NCBI RefSeq assembly: GCF_008014345.1
Contig: NZ_VPFL01000004.1
Coordinates: 124,001 to 188,000 of the forward strand
DNA from: Pelomicrobium methylotrophicum
Lineage (GTDB): Bacteria; Pseudomonadota; Gammaproteobacteria; Burkholderiales; UBA6910
Direction: 5' to 3'
DNA length: 64,000 nucleotides
A program made the position numbers and the translations under genes. Of the stretch, positions 43,258 to 51,035 are shown in pieces (within the stretch, counting starts at the first letter, position 1; each line of letters opens with the position of its first letter). The notes under the pieces are model-generated. The model was not told where the DNA came from. It did no database searches and saw nothing but the letters and a program-made list of their open reading frames with translations.

Positions 43258-44604
43258 GTGATCCTGTCCCCCGGAATTGTTCGGGCGGCCTTGAGCGATG
43301 CGCTGGCGGCCTCCCTCGACGGCCTGCTCCCCGAGGGCACTCCGCGCCGCGTTCACGGCGCGGTGCGCATGCCTGGAAAGGTGACCGCCGTCCTAGGGGT
43401 GCGGCGGGCGGGTAAGACGACCTTTGTGCATCAGCTCCGGCGCGAGCGGCTGGCGGCGGGCACCGCGCGCGCACTGCTGCCCTACGTGAACTTCGAGGAT
43501 GAACGGCTGGCGGGCCTCGAAGGGAACCAACTCGGCTTGCTCTTGGAGGAGTACGGGCGCCGCGTGCCCGACGCCGGCCGGCTCGGCACGGTGCTCTGGT
43601 GCTTCGACGAGATCCAGGTCGTCCCTGGCTGGGAGCGCTTCGTGAGGCGGCTATTGGATAGCAAAAGCGCCGAGGTGATCGTGGCCGGCTCCTCGGCCGC
43701 GCTCCTCTCGAGGGAGATCAGGACGGCGCTCCGGGGCCGCGCCTGGTCGGTGATCCTTTTTCCATTCAGCTTTCCCGAGGCGCTCGCGCACCAGGGAGAG
43801 CCAGTTCCTGCCGACCCCGCGCTCGTCACCAGCGCAGAACGCAATCGCCTGGAGCATGCTTTTCTGCAATGGCTCGAGACCGGCGGTTTTCTGGAAGCGC
43901 AAGGGCTCGATGCCGCCACGCGCCGGCAACTCCTACGCGATTACGTGGACGTGGCCATTCTGCGCGATGTGGTCGAGCGTCACGGTGTCACCAACATCGC
44001 AGGGCTTCGCTGGCTCGTGCGGCATCTCCTGGTCAATGCCGCAGGCGCTTTCAGCGTTGAGAAATTCCACCGTACCCTCAAGAGCCAAGGAATCGCCGTT
44101 TCGCGCGACACCCTCCACCACCTGCTCGCTTATCTGGAGGACTGCTTCCTCGTACGCACTGTGTGGATGGAAGCGGACTCGGAGCGCCAGCGCATGGTCA
44201 ACCCGCGCAAGATCTATCCGGTAGACGCTGGGCTCATCCCTCTGTTCGATCGCAGCGGGCGAGCCAATCTGGGTCACGCACTGGAGACAGCGGTGCTCAT
44301 TGAACTGGAGCGGCGCCGGTGCGAAGTCACATACGTGCGCACGCCAGAAGGGTATGAGGTGGATTTCCTGGCCCGCGCACCCGATGGCATCGAGCACTTG
44401 ATCCAGGTGTGCGCGGACGCGAGCGACCCTGAGACGGCGGAGCGGGAAATCCGTGCCCTTCGGGAAGCGGGACGGCGGCGAAGAAAAGCGCGGCGATGGC
44501 TACTCACGCTCACGCGAGACCGCCTGCCACCGGCGCCACCGGCGGATATCGCTTGCCAGACGGCCTATCAGTGGATGCTCGCCGGGGAAGCGGCTGCGGC
44601 ATGA
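43258..44604 (+). CDS. AAA_14/DUF4143 ATPase (copy 2)
   Basis: 448 residues from GTG 43258. Walker A GVRRAGKTT (47-55), Walker B VLWCFDEIQ (112-120), sensor VIVAGSSA, then DUF4143 with VRTPEGYEVDFLARAP, matching the nuclease-like C-terminus. It is only distantly similar to the ATPase at 41197; it belongs to the subgroup with longer N-terminal leader (SPGIVRAALSDAL). The start is chosen because AAGGAG sits seven bases ahead. An ATG overlapping its stop opens a 36-codon frame that I do not recognise. Confidence 0.83.
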   Translation: MILSPGIVRAALSDALAASLDGLLPEGTPRRVHGAVRMPGKVTAVLGVRRAGKTTFVHQLRRERLAAGTARALLPYVNFEDERLAGLEGNQLGLLLEEYGRRVPDAGRLGTVLWCFDEIQVVPGWERFVRRLLDSKSAEVIVAGSSAALLSREIRTALRGRAWSVILFPFSFPEALAHQGEPVPADPALVTSAERNRLEHAFLQWLETGGFLEAQGLDAATRRQLLRDYVDVAILRDVVERHGVTNIAGLRWLVRHLLVNAAGAFSVEKFHRTLKSQGIAVSRDTLHHLLAYLEDCFLVRTVWMEADSERQRMVNPRKIYPVDAGLIPLFDRSGRANLGHALETAVLIELERRRCEVTYVRTPEGYEVDFLARAPDGIEHLIQVCADASDPETAEREIRALREAGRRRRKARRWLLTLTRDRLPPAPPADIACQTAYQWMLAGEAAAA

Positions 44605-44765
44605 AAGACGCTGCGAGTGAATCAATGATGCCCATGACCCATCGGGAACGGATCAAGCAAAGCGCTGGCAAGTTTGCCGCCCCGAGGCCCCGCAATCAGC
44701 CGGCACGGTGACCACGGACCGCCACTTCGCCGGGCTTTGGGTTCACAACGCCTTCGCCGCCCCAT

Positions 44766-44787
44766 TTGACTCAATTCGTTGAGTCAA
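44766..44787. promoter_or_regulatory. Perfect 9-base hairpin with TTCG loop in a 437-base gene-free gap
   Basis: TTGACTCAA-TTCG-TTGAGTCAA is an uninterrupted palindrome. It is followed by a further half site (TCGACTCA) and has no T-run, so it is not a standard terminator. The gap 44605-45041 also holds GCAATCAGCCGG (44692-44703), a 12-base match to the repeats ahead of the first DUF4143 ATPase. I see no gene in this gap beyond a 36-codon frame at 44601-44711. Confidence 0.5.
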
Positions 44788-45041
44788 TCGACTCACCATC
44801 TGGGCGAGCCGCAGGTCCTCCTCCCGCGCCCCTGGGTGAGCGGGGTGCAGCAAGCGGACACATCGTTGTGCGTGCGGCAAGTCATCATTCCTGAGTTACT
44901 AACACTCGCATTTTCAGTGGCCTGTATAGAGCCACTTTTGAGTCCCCTGGTCCTCAAGCCCGCGGAGAACCCATTGGAGCGCTCATTTTTCATTTATTCG
45001 TGTACACTATTATCGTGCACACTTATATACATAGAATCGCC

Positions 45042-45263
45042 ATGAAGAACATCACCCTGAGTGCTGATGAAAAGCTTATCGAAGCCGCCCGGGCACGGGC
45101 GCAGGCCGAGAATACGACCCTGAACGAAAAGTTCCGCCGCTGGCTCGAGGACTACGTGCGCCGCGAGCAGCAGGCGGCCGAGGCGCTGGCCGTGATGCGC
45201 GAGCTTTCCGGCAAGCTGCGCGTGGGACGCAAACTCAGCCGGGATGAAATGAATGAGCGTTGA
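45042..45263 (+). CDS. VapB-type antitoxin
   Basis: 73 residues, start ATG 45042. The N-terminal MKNITLSADEKLIEAARARA has the ribbon-helix-helix pattern and the acidic, helical C-terminus (RELSGKLRVGRKLSRDEM) is the toxin-binding tail. Its end overlaps the vapC start by 11 bases. The leader contains GTGTACAC (45000-45007) and GTGCACAC (45015-45022) 15 bases apart, which look like operator half-sites for autorepression. Confidence 0.85.
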   Translation: MKNITLSADEKLIEAARARAQAENTTLNEKFRRWLEDYVRREQQAAEALAVMRELSGKLRVGRKLSRDEMNER

Positions 45264-45720
45264 GTCGTTTCTCGACACGAATGTGTTCGTGTATCAACTC
45301 GAGCGCTCGGATGCCCGCAAGGCTGACATCGCCGAGCGGCTGATTGCCGAGGGCATCGCGCAGGGTTCGGCGTGCATCAGCTATCAAGTCGTCCAGGAAT
45401 TGCTCAACATCGTCCTGCGCAAAGCGAGGGTGAAGCTGGCTCCCGACGACGCGCGCCGCTACCTACAGGCAGTGCTGGCACCCTTGTACCAGGTGCAGCC
45501 GAGCCTCAGGCTCTATCACGCCGCGCTCGACCTTCATGCACGCTACCGCTTCGGTTTTTACGATAGCCTCATCGTTGCCGCCGCTTTGGAGGCTGGCTGC
45601 AAGCGGCTTTACAGCGAGGATTTGCAGGACGGCCAGAACATCGACGGGCTGACCATCGTCAACCCTTTTGCAAGGCGATCACCCGGATTGCGGGAGGCCA
45701 AATCCCGCAGGAAGCCCTGA
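45253..45720 (+). CDS. VapC-type PIN domain toxin
   Basis: 155 residues. The four PIN acidic positions are visible: Asp8 in SFLDTNVFVY, Glu49 in VVQELLNIV, Asp104 in GFYDSLIVAAA and Asp123 in YSEDLQDGQ. The family cleaves RNA, often tRNA, when not neutralised by its antitoxin. It overlaps vapB and stops 58 bases before the convergent Doc gene. Confidence 0.9.
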   Translation: MSVESFLDTNVFVYQLERSDARKADIAERLIAEGIAQGSACISYQVVQELLNIVLRKARVKLAPDDARRYLQAVLAPLYQVQPSLRLYHAALDLHARYRFGFYDSLIVAAALEAGCKRLYSEDLQDGQNIDGLTIVNPFARRSPGLREAKSRRKP

Positions 45721-45777
45721 TCGCTGTAGCGAGCATGTCCAGACCTGTCTCCATTGCGGTCCCGGTTCAGCGCCGCC

Positions 45778-46254
45778 TCAGCGAGCCACGCGGACGGGCT
45801 TTCGCTGGGGGCGGGCGGCCGGTGTCCTTGATTTGTATCTCGCTCGCGGCTCGTGCACTTCCCCGCGCGGGGTCAAGCGCAGATGGGCGCGCAGCCACGC
45901 GGCGAAGTCCTTTTTCCCAAGCCTGCCTTCGGCCAGGGCGAGGTAAACGGGGAAGAGCTCCAGGTCGTCGGCTTCGAGCGTGGCGCCATTGAGCTCCAGG
46001 AAGGTTTCGCAGGCGACGGCAGCCGTGCGCTTGTTGCCGTCCACGAAGGGATGGTTGCGCGCAAGTCCATAGGCGAGACTCGCGGCGAGGTCCGCCAGAT
46101 CGGGCGCCGGGTCACCGTAGGCGTAGAGCTGCTGGGGCCGGGCGAGGGCGGATTCCAGAAGCGTCTCGTCCCGCACGCCGCCGCTGCCCCCGTGCTCGGC
46201 GAGCTGGCGGTCGTGGATGGCGAGCACCAGCGCTTTTTCGAGCCACACGATCAC
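45778..46254 (-). CDS. Doc-type Fic toxin
   Basis: 158 residues from a GTG 2 bases after the antitoxin stop. HPFVDGNKRTAAV (His68) is the Doc version of the Fic motif, with Lys in place of the second Gly, so it is expected to phosphorylate rather than AMPylate (EF-Tu in the characterised case). The last ~35 residues, after AWLRAHLRL, are basic and extend beyond the usual Doc length. The partner is an AbrB-fold antitoxin instead of Phd. Confidence 0.88.
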   Translation of the reverse strand: MIVWLEKALVLAIHDRQLAEHGGSGGVRDETLLESALARPQQLYAYGDPAPDLADLAASLAYGLARNHPFVDGNKRTAAVACETFLELNGATLEADDLELFPVYLALAEGRLGKKDFAAWLRAHLRLTPRGEVHEPRARYKSRTPAARPQRKPVRVAR

Positions 46255-46256
46255 GC

Positions 46257-46481
46257 TCAGCTCTCCGCCAGCTTTTTCAGCAGGGCGCGGCGCTTCCGCA
46301 TGATCCGCTCGGCCACCTCCATCTGCTCGGCGAGCTTGGGGTCGAAGGGGGTGAGCTTGATGCCGTCCGGCAGCTCGATGGCGTAGAGCGCGTCGCCCTT
46401 CTCCAGGCGCAGACGGGCGAGGAGCTCCTTGGGCAGGATCACGCCGGCGGAATTGCCGACGGTGGTGATCTTGAGTTTCAT
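46257..46481 (-). CDS. AbrB/MazE-type antitoxin
   Basis: 74 residues starting MKLKITTVGNSAGVILPKEL, the standard swapped-hairpin AbrB DNA-binding domain, followed by a helical toxin-binding tail. It is the first gene of the pair with doc. On the same strand TATAAT lies at 46505-46500, overlapped by the perfect inverted repeat TATAAC-N4-GTTATA (46502-46517). That is a plausible autorepressed promoter. Confidence 0.88.
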   Translation of the reverse strand: MKLKITTVGNSAGVILPKELLARLRLEKGDALYAIELPDGIKLTPFDPKLAEQMEVAERIMRKRRALLKKLAES

Positions 46482-46498
46482 GACGGGTCTCCTGACGG

Positions 46499-46517
46499 AA
46501 TTATAACATACGTTATA
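46499..46517 (-). promoter_or_regulatory. Promoter -10 box and overlapping inverted repeat of the AbrB-doc operon
   Basis: Read on the minus strand, TATAAT (46505-46500) sits 19 bases upstream of the antitoxin start. TATAAC-ATAC-GTTATA overlaps it. A repressor bound to the palindrome would cover the -10 box. No clear -35 box was identified. Confidence 0.55.
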
Positions 46518-46736
46518 CAGAAGACCTGGCCGCGTCAAGCGCGCCGCAGGGTTGAAGCGCCGGGTTCCTTTGGGCTCACAACTTGTCTCACAACCCAGTC
46601 GGGTGCGTAGCGCGCAGCAACGCACGCCATGCTTCGAGAGGCGTCCCACAGGAAGGCGAGAGGGCAACCTCACGGCCGCTGAAAGAGGCTCGAAACGCTG
46701 CACCAGAGAGGGACTCGCATCGCCCCCCGAGGGCTT

Positions 46737-47309
46737 TCAGAGCAGCTCAGCGAAGGCGAGCACCTCGTCCAGGTAATCGGCGAAGTCGGAAAAGCCGTGG
46801 TCGCTCCCCTCCACCACGATCTGGCGCGCGCGAGCGTACTTTTCCATCGCCCGGCGGTAGTCGAGCACCTCATCGCCGGTGGCGACAAGGAGCAGATAGC
46901 GCTCGGGGCGCGTGATAGCCGGCACCTCCAGCGCCGCCAGCTCGTCGAGATGGGCTTGGGTGAGCAGGTACTCCTCGCCGGTGTAGAGATTGCGCTGGCG
47001 ACCGAGATAGCCCGCCAGCAGCCGCGGCGCGTCCACCGCCGGATTCACCAGCACCGCCTTGAGCCCGTGGCGCTCGGCGAGCCAGGTGGCGTAGTAACCC
47101 CCGAGGGAGCTGCCCACCAGGGTGACCGGGGCTTGGAGCTGCCCGATCTCCCGTTCCAGCGTTTCGATCGCCGCCGCAGGTCGGTGCGGCAGCGCGGGCA
47201 CGCGAAAGTCCGCGCTCTTCCCCAACCGCGTCAGCCGCTCCCGAAGCAGCCGCGCCTTGAACGAAGCGGGGGCGCTGTTGAAGCCGTGGATGTAGCAGAT
47301 TGCCGGCAT
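46737..47309 (-). CDS. YqiA-like alpha/beta hydrolase (esterase)
   Basis: 190 residues. ICYIHGFNSAPASFKA gives the oxyanion loop. The nucleophile elbow is GSSLGGYYATWLA (Ser68), and the C-terminal EGSDHGFSDFADY supplies the His. Length and motifs fit the YqiA/YcfP esterase family. The substrate is unknown. It is divergent from the TRAP transporter operon across a 337-base gap. Confidence 0.82.
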   Translation of the reverse strand: MPAICYIHGFNSAPASFKARLLRERLTRLGKSADFRVPALPHRPAAAIETLEREIGQLQAPVTLVGSSLGGYYATWLAERHGLKAVLVNPAVDAPRLLAGYLGRQRNLYTGEEYLLTQAHLDELAALEVPAITRPERYLLLVATGDEVLDYRRAMEKYARARQIVVEGSDHGFSDFADYLDEVLAFAELL

Positions 47310-47338
47310 CCGAGATCCGTTTTCGTGCTATAAACTGA

Positions 47339-47350
47339 GCAAGCGCTTGC
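47339..47350. promoter_or_regulatory. GCAAGCGCTTGC palindrome in the yqiA-dctP gap
   Basis: A perfect 12-base palindrome with the central CG and flanking A/T pattern of LacI/GalR-family operators. It is 30 bases upstream of the yqiA-like start and about 300 ahead of dctP. TATAAA precedes it (47330 region). The rest of the 337-base gap carries several GGTGCA/TGCACC motifs and a good ribosome binding site (GGAGG) for dctP, but no gene. Confidence 0.4.
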
Positions 47351-47646
47351 ACTGAGTCGGTGCAGGCGGCCCAAGATGGTGCACCGCGTGATGCCGGGCG
47401 GTGGCGGTGCAAGCGCAGCGCGGGCGCTCGACAACGCGTTGCACCAGGGAACCCCTGCCTAGGACGCACGCAGAGGCATCCCAGGCAGGGATTTCGATGA
47501 TAACGGTCGAGCAGGCGTCAGGATCGTCACCCCTAAGCATGGTACGAAACCTGCTACCCTCATCGACCCGTGTCGGGCACTCGCCCGGCGGCTAGAACCC
47601 ATCCACCGCCCACGTCGGGCACTTTACGCATGGAGGATAGCGCACC

Positions 47647-48741
47647 ATGAATCGACGCGGATTTCTCAAAAAGACGGCTGCCGGCGCTGCCGCGGGCACC
47701 TTGGGCTTTCCGATGATCGCGAAGGCCCAGGCCGCCAAGACCTTCCACTGGAAGATGACCACCACCTGGCCGGCAGGTTCGCCTTTCTACCAGTCCGGAC
47801 CCGGCAGCGCGGAGGCTTTCGCCAAGAAGGTCGAAGTGATGTCCAACGGGCGGCTGAAGATCAAGGTGTTCGCGGCCGGGGAGCTCCTGCCCGCGTTCGA
47901 GGGCTTCGATGCGTGTTCCGCGGGCACGGTGGAGATGAACCACGGCGTCGCCTACTACTGGGCCGGGAAGACCTTCGCTTCCCAGTACTTCGGCACCGTG
48001 CCCTTCGGCATGAGCTACTTGGGCCAGCACGCGTGGTTGTGGGAGGGCGGCGGGCTGCAGCTGTGGGAGGAAGTCTACAAGCCTTTCGGCCTGGTGCCGC
48101 TGCCGGCGGGTTGCACCGGCGTGCAGATGACCGGCTGGTTCAAGAAGCCGGTCAACTCGGTCGCCGACCTCAAGGGCTTGAAGATGCGCATCCCGGGGCT
48201 CGCCGGCAAGGTCTACGCGGCGTTGGGCGTGGACGTAAAGCTGCTGCCCGGCGGCGAAATCTTCCCGGCACTCGAGCGCGGCGTGATCGATGCCGCCGAG
48301 TGGGTGGGGCCGTACTTGGATCAGAAACTGGGGCTCCAGAACGCGGCCAAGTACTACTACACCACCGGGTGGCACGAGCCTTCCACCACGACCGAGATCG
48401 TGATCAACAAGAAGGCGTGGGATTCGCTCCCCGCCGATCTCAAGGAGATCGTGATCTACACCGCCAAGGCGATGGACATCGAGGGCCTGTTGTGGCTGGA
48501 GACCAAGAACGCCCAGGCGCTGAACGAGCTGGTGGAGAAAGACGGCGTGAAAGTCTCGACCCTTCCGCCTGATGTGGTCAAGCGGCTCAAGGAAGCGACA
48601 GCGGACACGCTCTCGAGCGCCGCCGCCAAGGACCCGCTGGTGAAGAAGGTCCATGACCACTACTTCGCGTTCAAGAAGAAGCATGACTTCTGGGCCAAGG
48701 TGAGCGAGACCCATTTCGCCACCCAGGTGCGCGACCTCTAG
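47647..48741 (+). CDS. TRAP transporter substrate-binding protein, DctP family
   Basis: 364 residues. The N-terminus MNRRGFLKKTAAGAAAGTLG is a Tat-type signal ending near AKAQA. The mature domain has the DctP blocks FHWKMTTTWPAGSPFY, VNSVADLKGLKMRIPG (with the ligand-binding Arg) and AAEWVGPYLDQKLGLQNAAK. This subgroup is usually described as handling mannitol, chloroaromatic or 2-oxoacid-type anions; the substrate cannot be read here. It is the first gene of dctPQM. Confidence 0.9.
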   Translation: MNRRGFLKKTAAGAAAGTLGFPMIAKAQAAKTFHWKMTTTWPAGSPFYQSGPGSAEAFAKKVEVMSNGRLKIKVFAAGELLPAFEGFDACSAGTVEMNHGVAYYWAGKTFASQYFGTVPFGMSYLGQHAWLWEGGGLQLWEEVYKPFGLVPLPAGCTGVQMTGWFKKPVNSVADLKGLKMRIPGLAGKVYAALGVDVKLLPGGEIFPALERGVIDAAEWVGPYLDQKLGLQNAAKYYYTTGWHEPSTTTEIVINKKAWDSLPADLKEIVIYTAKAMDIEGLLWLETKNAQALNELVEKDGVKVSTLPPDVVKRLKEATADTLSSAAAKDPLVKKVHDHYFAFKKKHDFWAKVSETHFATQVRDL

Positions 48742-48753
48742 CGCCTCGCCCAC

Positions 48754-48776
48754 GCCGGGCCCGTCGCGGGCCCGGC
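48754..48776 (+). terminator. GC-rich hairpin between dctP and dctQ
   Basis: GCCGGGCCCG-TCG-CGGGCCCGGC is a perfect 10-base stem just after the dctP stop. It is followed by GCCCTTTCCCC, not by a real T-run, so complete termination is unlikely. A stem here commonly stabilises the upstream mRNA or attenuates, giving more binding protein than permease. Confidence 0.55.
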
Positions 48777-48823
48777 GCCCTTTCCCCGAATCTCCACCAA
48801 TCAAAGAAAGGAGGGATGCAGCC

Positions 48824-49342
48824 GTGAGCGCGCTTGAACGGCTTGCCGACGGCATCGACGCCTTCATCGACTGGGTTGGACGCACCACTTCGTGGCTTAC
48901 CCTCATCCTGGTGCTCCTCATCGCCACCGAGGTCCTGTTGCGCTATGCCTTCAGCCTGGGCGCGGTGTGGGCCCAGGAGCTGGAGTGGCACCTGCTGGCC
49001 GTGATCGCCCTGTGGGGCATCGCCTATACGCAGAAAGAGGATGCCCACGTGCGGGTGGACATCTTCTACCAAGGCTACCGCCAGCGCACCCGGGACTGGG
49101 TCGAGTTTCTGAGCGCCGTCTTCATCATGGCGCCGATCTCGTTCTACGTGGCTTACCTGTCGATTCCTTTCGTGGAGCACTCGCATGCCATCGGCGAGAT
49201 TTCGCCGGATCCGGGCGGGCTCACCCACCGGTGGATCCTCAAGTCCTTCGTCACCTCCGGCTTTCTACTGCTGGGGTTGCAGAGCCTGGCGATTGCGCTC
49301 AAGCAGGCGGCGATTCTCCTGCGCGGCCGCCGGGAGGGCTGA
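48824..49342 (+). CDS. TRAP transporter small permease, DctQ family
   Basis: 172 residues with four predicted membrane helices. LRYAFSLGAVWAQELEWHLL followed by AYTQKEDAHVRVDIFY is the DctQ signature. It partners with DctM. RBS AAAGGAGG lies ahead of the GTG start. The gap to dctM is 3 bases. Confidence 0.88.
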   Translation: MSALERLADGIDAFIDWVGRTTSWLTLILVLLIATEVLLRYAFSLGAVWAQELEWHLLAVIALWGIAYTQKEDAHVRVDIFYQGYRQRTRDWVEFLSAVFIMAPISFYVAYLSIPFVEHSHAIGEISPDPGGLTHRWILKSFVTSGFLLLGLQSLAIALKQAAILLRGRREG

Positions 49343-49345
49343 CCC

Positions 49346-50677
49346 ATGCCGACGAACGAAATTCTCGCGGTTCTGCTGATCGTCTCTTTCGTCGCGCTGC
49401 TGTTTGCCGGCGTGCGCGTCGCTTACGCCATCGCCGCTGCCGGCTTCGTCTTCGGCTTCCTCGGTTTCGGCACCACGCTCTTTAACCTCTTGCCGGCCCG
49501 CATCTACGGCGTGGCCACCAACTACACGCTGCTGGCGGTGCCGCTGTTCGTGTTCATGGGGGTGCTGCTGGAGAAGTCCCGCATCGCCGAAGACATGCTG
49601 GACGTGATGGGCCACCTGGCCGGGCGACTGCCGGGCGGGATGGGGATTGCCATCATCCTGGTGGGCGTCATGATGGGCGCCGCCACGGGCATCGTCGGCG
49701 CCACCGTCGTGACCCTGGGGCTCATCGCCCTGCCCACGCTTCTTAAGCGCGGCTACCACCCGGGGCTTGCGAGCGGCGCCATCTGCGCCTCGGGGACCCT
49801 CGGCCAGATCATTCCCCCCAGCCTGATCCTGATCCTGCTGGCGGACCTGATGCAAGAGTCGGTGGGAACGCTCTTCGCCGCGGCGCTCATGCCGGGCCTG
49901 ATGCTGGCCGGGCTGTACGTGATCTACCTCCTGGTTCTGGGGCAGATCAAGCCCAGCCTCTCGCCGCCCCTGTCGGAGGAAGAGCTCAACTCCCTGTCCC
50001 GCGGACAGCTTCTGGTGGAGGTCTTCCGGGGCGTGCTGCCGCCGCTGGCGCTCGTATTCGCGGTGCTCGGCTCCATCATCGGGGGCGTGGCCGCACCCAC
50101 CGAGGCCGCCTCCATGGGCGCCTTCGGCGCCATCCTGATCGCCGCCCTCGCCCGCAAGCTTTCCCTGCGGGTGCTGCAAGAGACCATGCGGGAGACCCTT
50201 AAAACCACCGCCATGATCCTGTTCATCATCATGGCAGCCCAAGTGTTCAGCCTCGCCTTCCGGGGACTTTCAGGCGAGGACCTGATCGCCGAGTTCATGG
50301 CGCTGGTGCCGGGCGGCGTGTGGGGCACCATCATCTTCCTCATGGTGCTGCTGTTCATCCTGGGATTTTTCCTGGAATGGATCGAGATCTCCTACATCGT
50401 GCTGCCGCTCCTGCTGCCTTTCTTCCAGCAGGCGGGCGTGGACATGGTGTGGCTGGCGACGCTGATCTGCATGAACCTGCAGACCTCGTTCCTCACGCCG
50501 CCTTTCGGCTGGGCGCTCTTTTTCCTCAAGGGCGTGGCGCCGCCGGAGGTCAAGACGCTGGAAATCTACAAGGGCGTCATCCCCTTCATCGGGGTGCAGA
50601 TCGTGGGGCTGGGACTGCTCATGCTCTTTCCCGACATCGCCACGTGGCTGCCGAGGTCCATCGGATGGTTGAAGTGA
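49346..50677 (+). CDS. TRAP transporter large permease, DctM family
   Basis: 443 residues and about 12 membrane segments. Typical blocks are LLAVPLFVFMGVLLEKSRIA, GATVVTLGLIALP, ASGTLGQIIPPSLILIL and, near the C-terminus, LQTSFLTPPFGWALFFLKG. It forms the sodium-driven transport channel with DctQ. Confidence 0.92.
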   Translation: MPTNEILAVLLIVSFVALLFAGVRVAYAIAAAGFVFGFLGFGTTLFNLLPARIYGVATNYTLLAVPLFVFMGVLLEKSRIAEDMLDVMGHLAGRLPGGMGIAIILVGVMMGAATGIVGATVVTLGLIALPTLLKRGYHPGLASGAICASGTLGQIIPPSLILILLADLMQESVGTLFAAALMPGLMLAGLYVIYLLVLGQIKPSLSPPLSEEELNSLSRGQLLVEVFRGVLPPLALVFAVLGSIIGGVAAPTEAASMGAFGAILIAALARKLSLRVLQETMRETLKTTAMILFIIMAAQVFSLAFRGLSGEDLIAEFMALVPGGVWGTIIFLMVLLFILGFFLEWIEISYIVLPLLLPFFQQAGVDMVWLATLICMNLQTSFLTPPFGWALFFLKGVAPPEVKTLEIYKGVIPFIGVQIVGLGLLMLFPDIATWLPRSIGWLK

Positions 50678-50909
50678 ACCCGCCGGGGCGCCGCGGGCGC
50701 TGCGCCCGACGGCCCTCCCCGGTGGCGGCCCTTGCCTCCACCGGGCACCCGTCGTCCCGGTCGCACCGAAGGCAGAGTCGCCCGGCGGGAAGCCACGTTT
50801 CCGATGGAAATCCATCCGCCGCTTTCCCTGGGACTCTGCGTCGCTCATGAATTGAGCAGCGGTAACGGAAGCGTCGCTGTCACAAGGCGCTCCGGACTGC
50901 GGCCGCAGA

Positions 50910-50946
50910 GTTGTCCACAGGGTTATCCAAAGAAGTTGTGGACAAC
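50910..50946. promoter_or_regulatory. Cluster of DnaA-box-like sites
   Basis: Within 37 bases are TTGTCCACA (50911-50919), TTATCCAAA (50923-50931) and TGTGGACAA (50937-50945, reverse orientation). Each differs from TTATCCACA by one base. The outer two also form an inverted repeat GTTGTCCACA/TGTGGACAAC. The site is in the 358-base gap between dctM and the gamma-glutamyltransferase gene, which holds no other recognisable feature. Confidence 0.5.
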
Positions 50947-51035
50947 AAAGGAACTCCCCCGAGTACACCGCCCTGAATCGCAAGCCCCTAGACGCTATAC
51001 TTGCCGATAATGCTTTCGCGCCCTCAGAAAACCTC

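Noticed and set aside
44766-44787. Rho-independent terminator
   Set aside because: The hairpin is symmetrical and AT-containing, without a T-run on either side, so an operator or relic is more likely.
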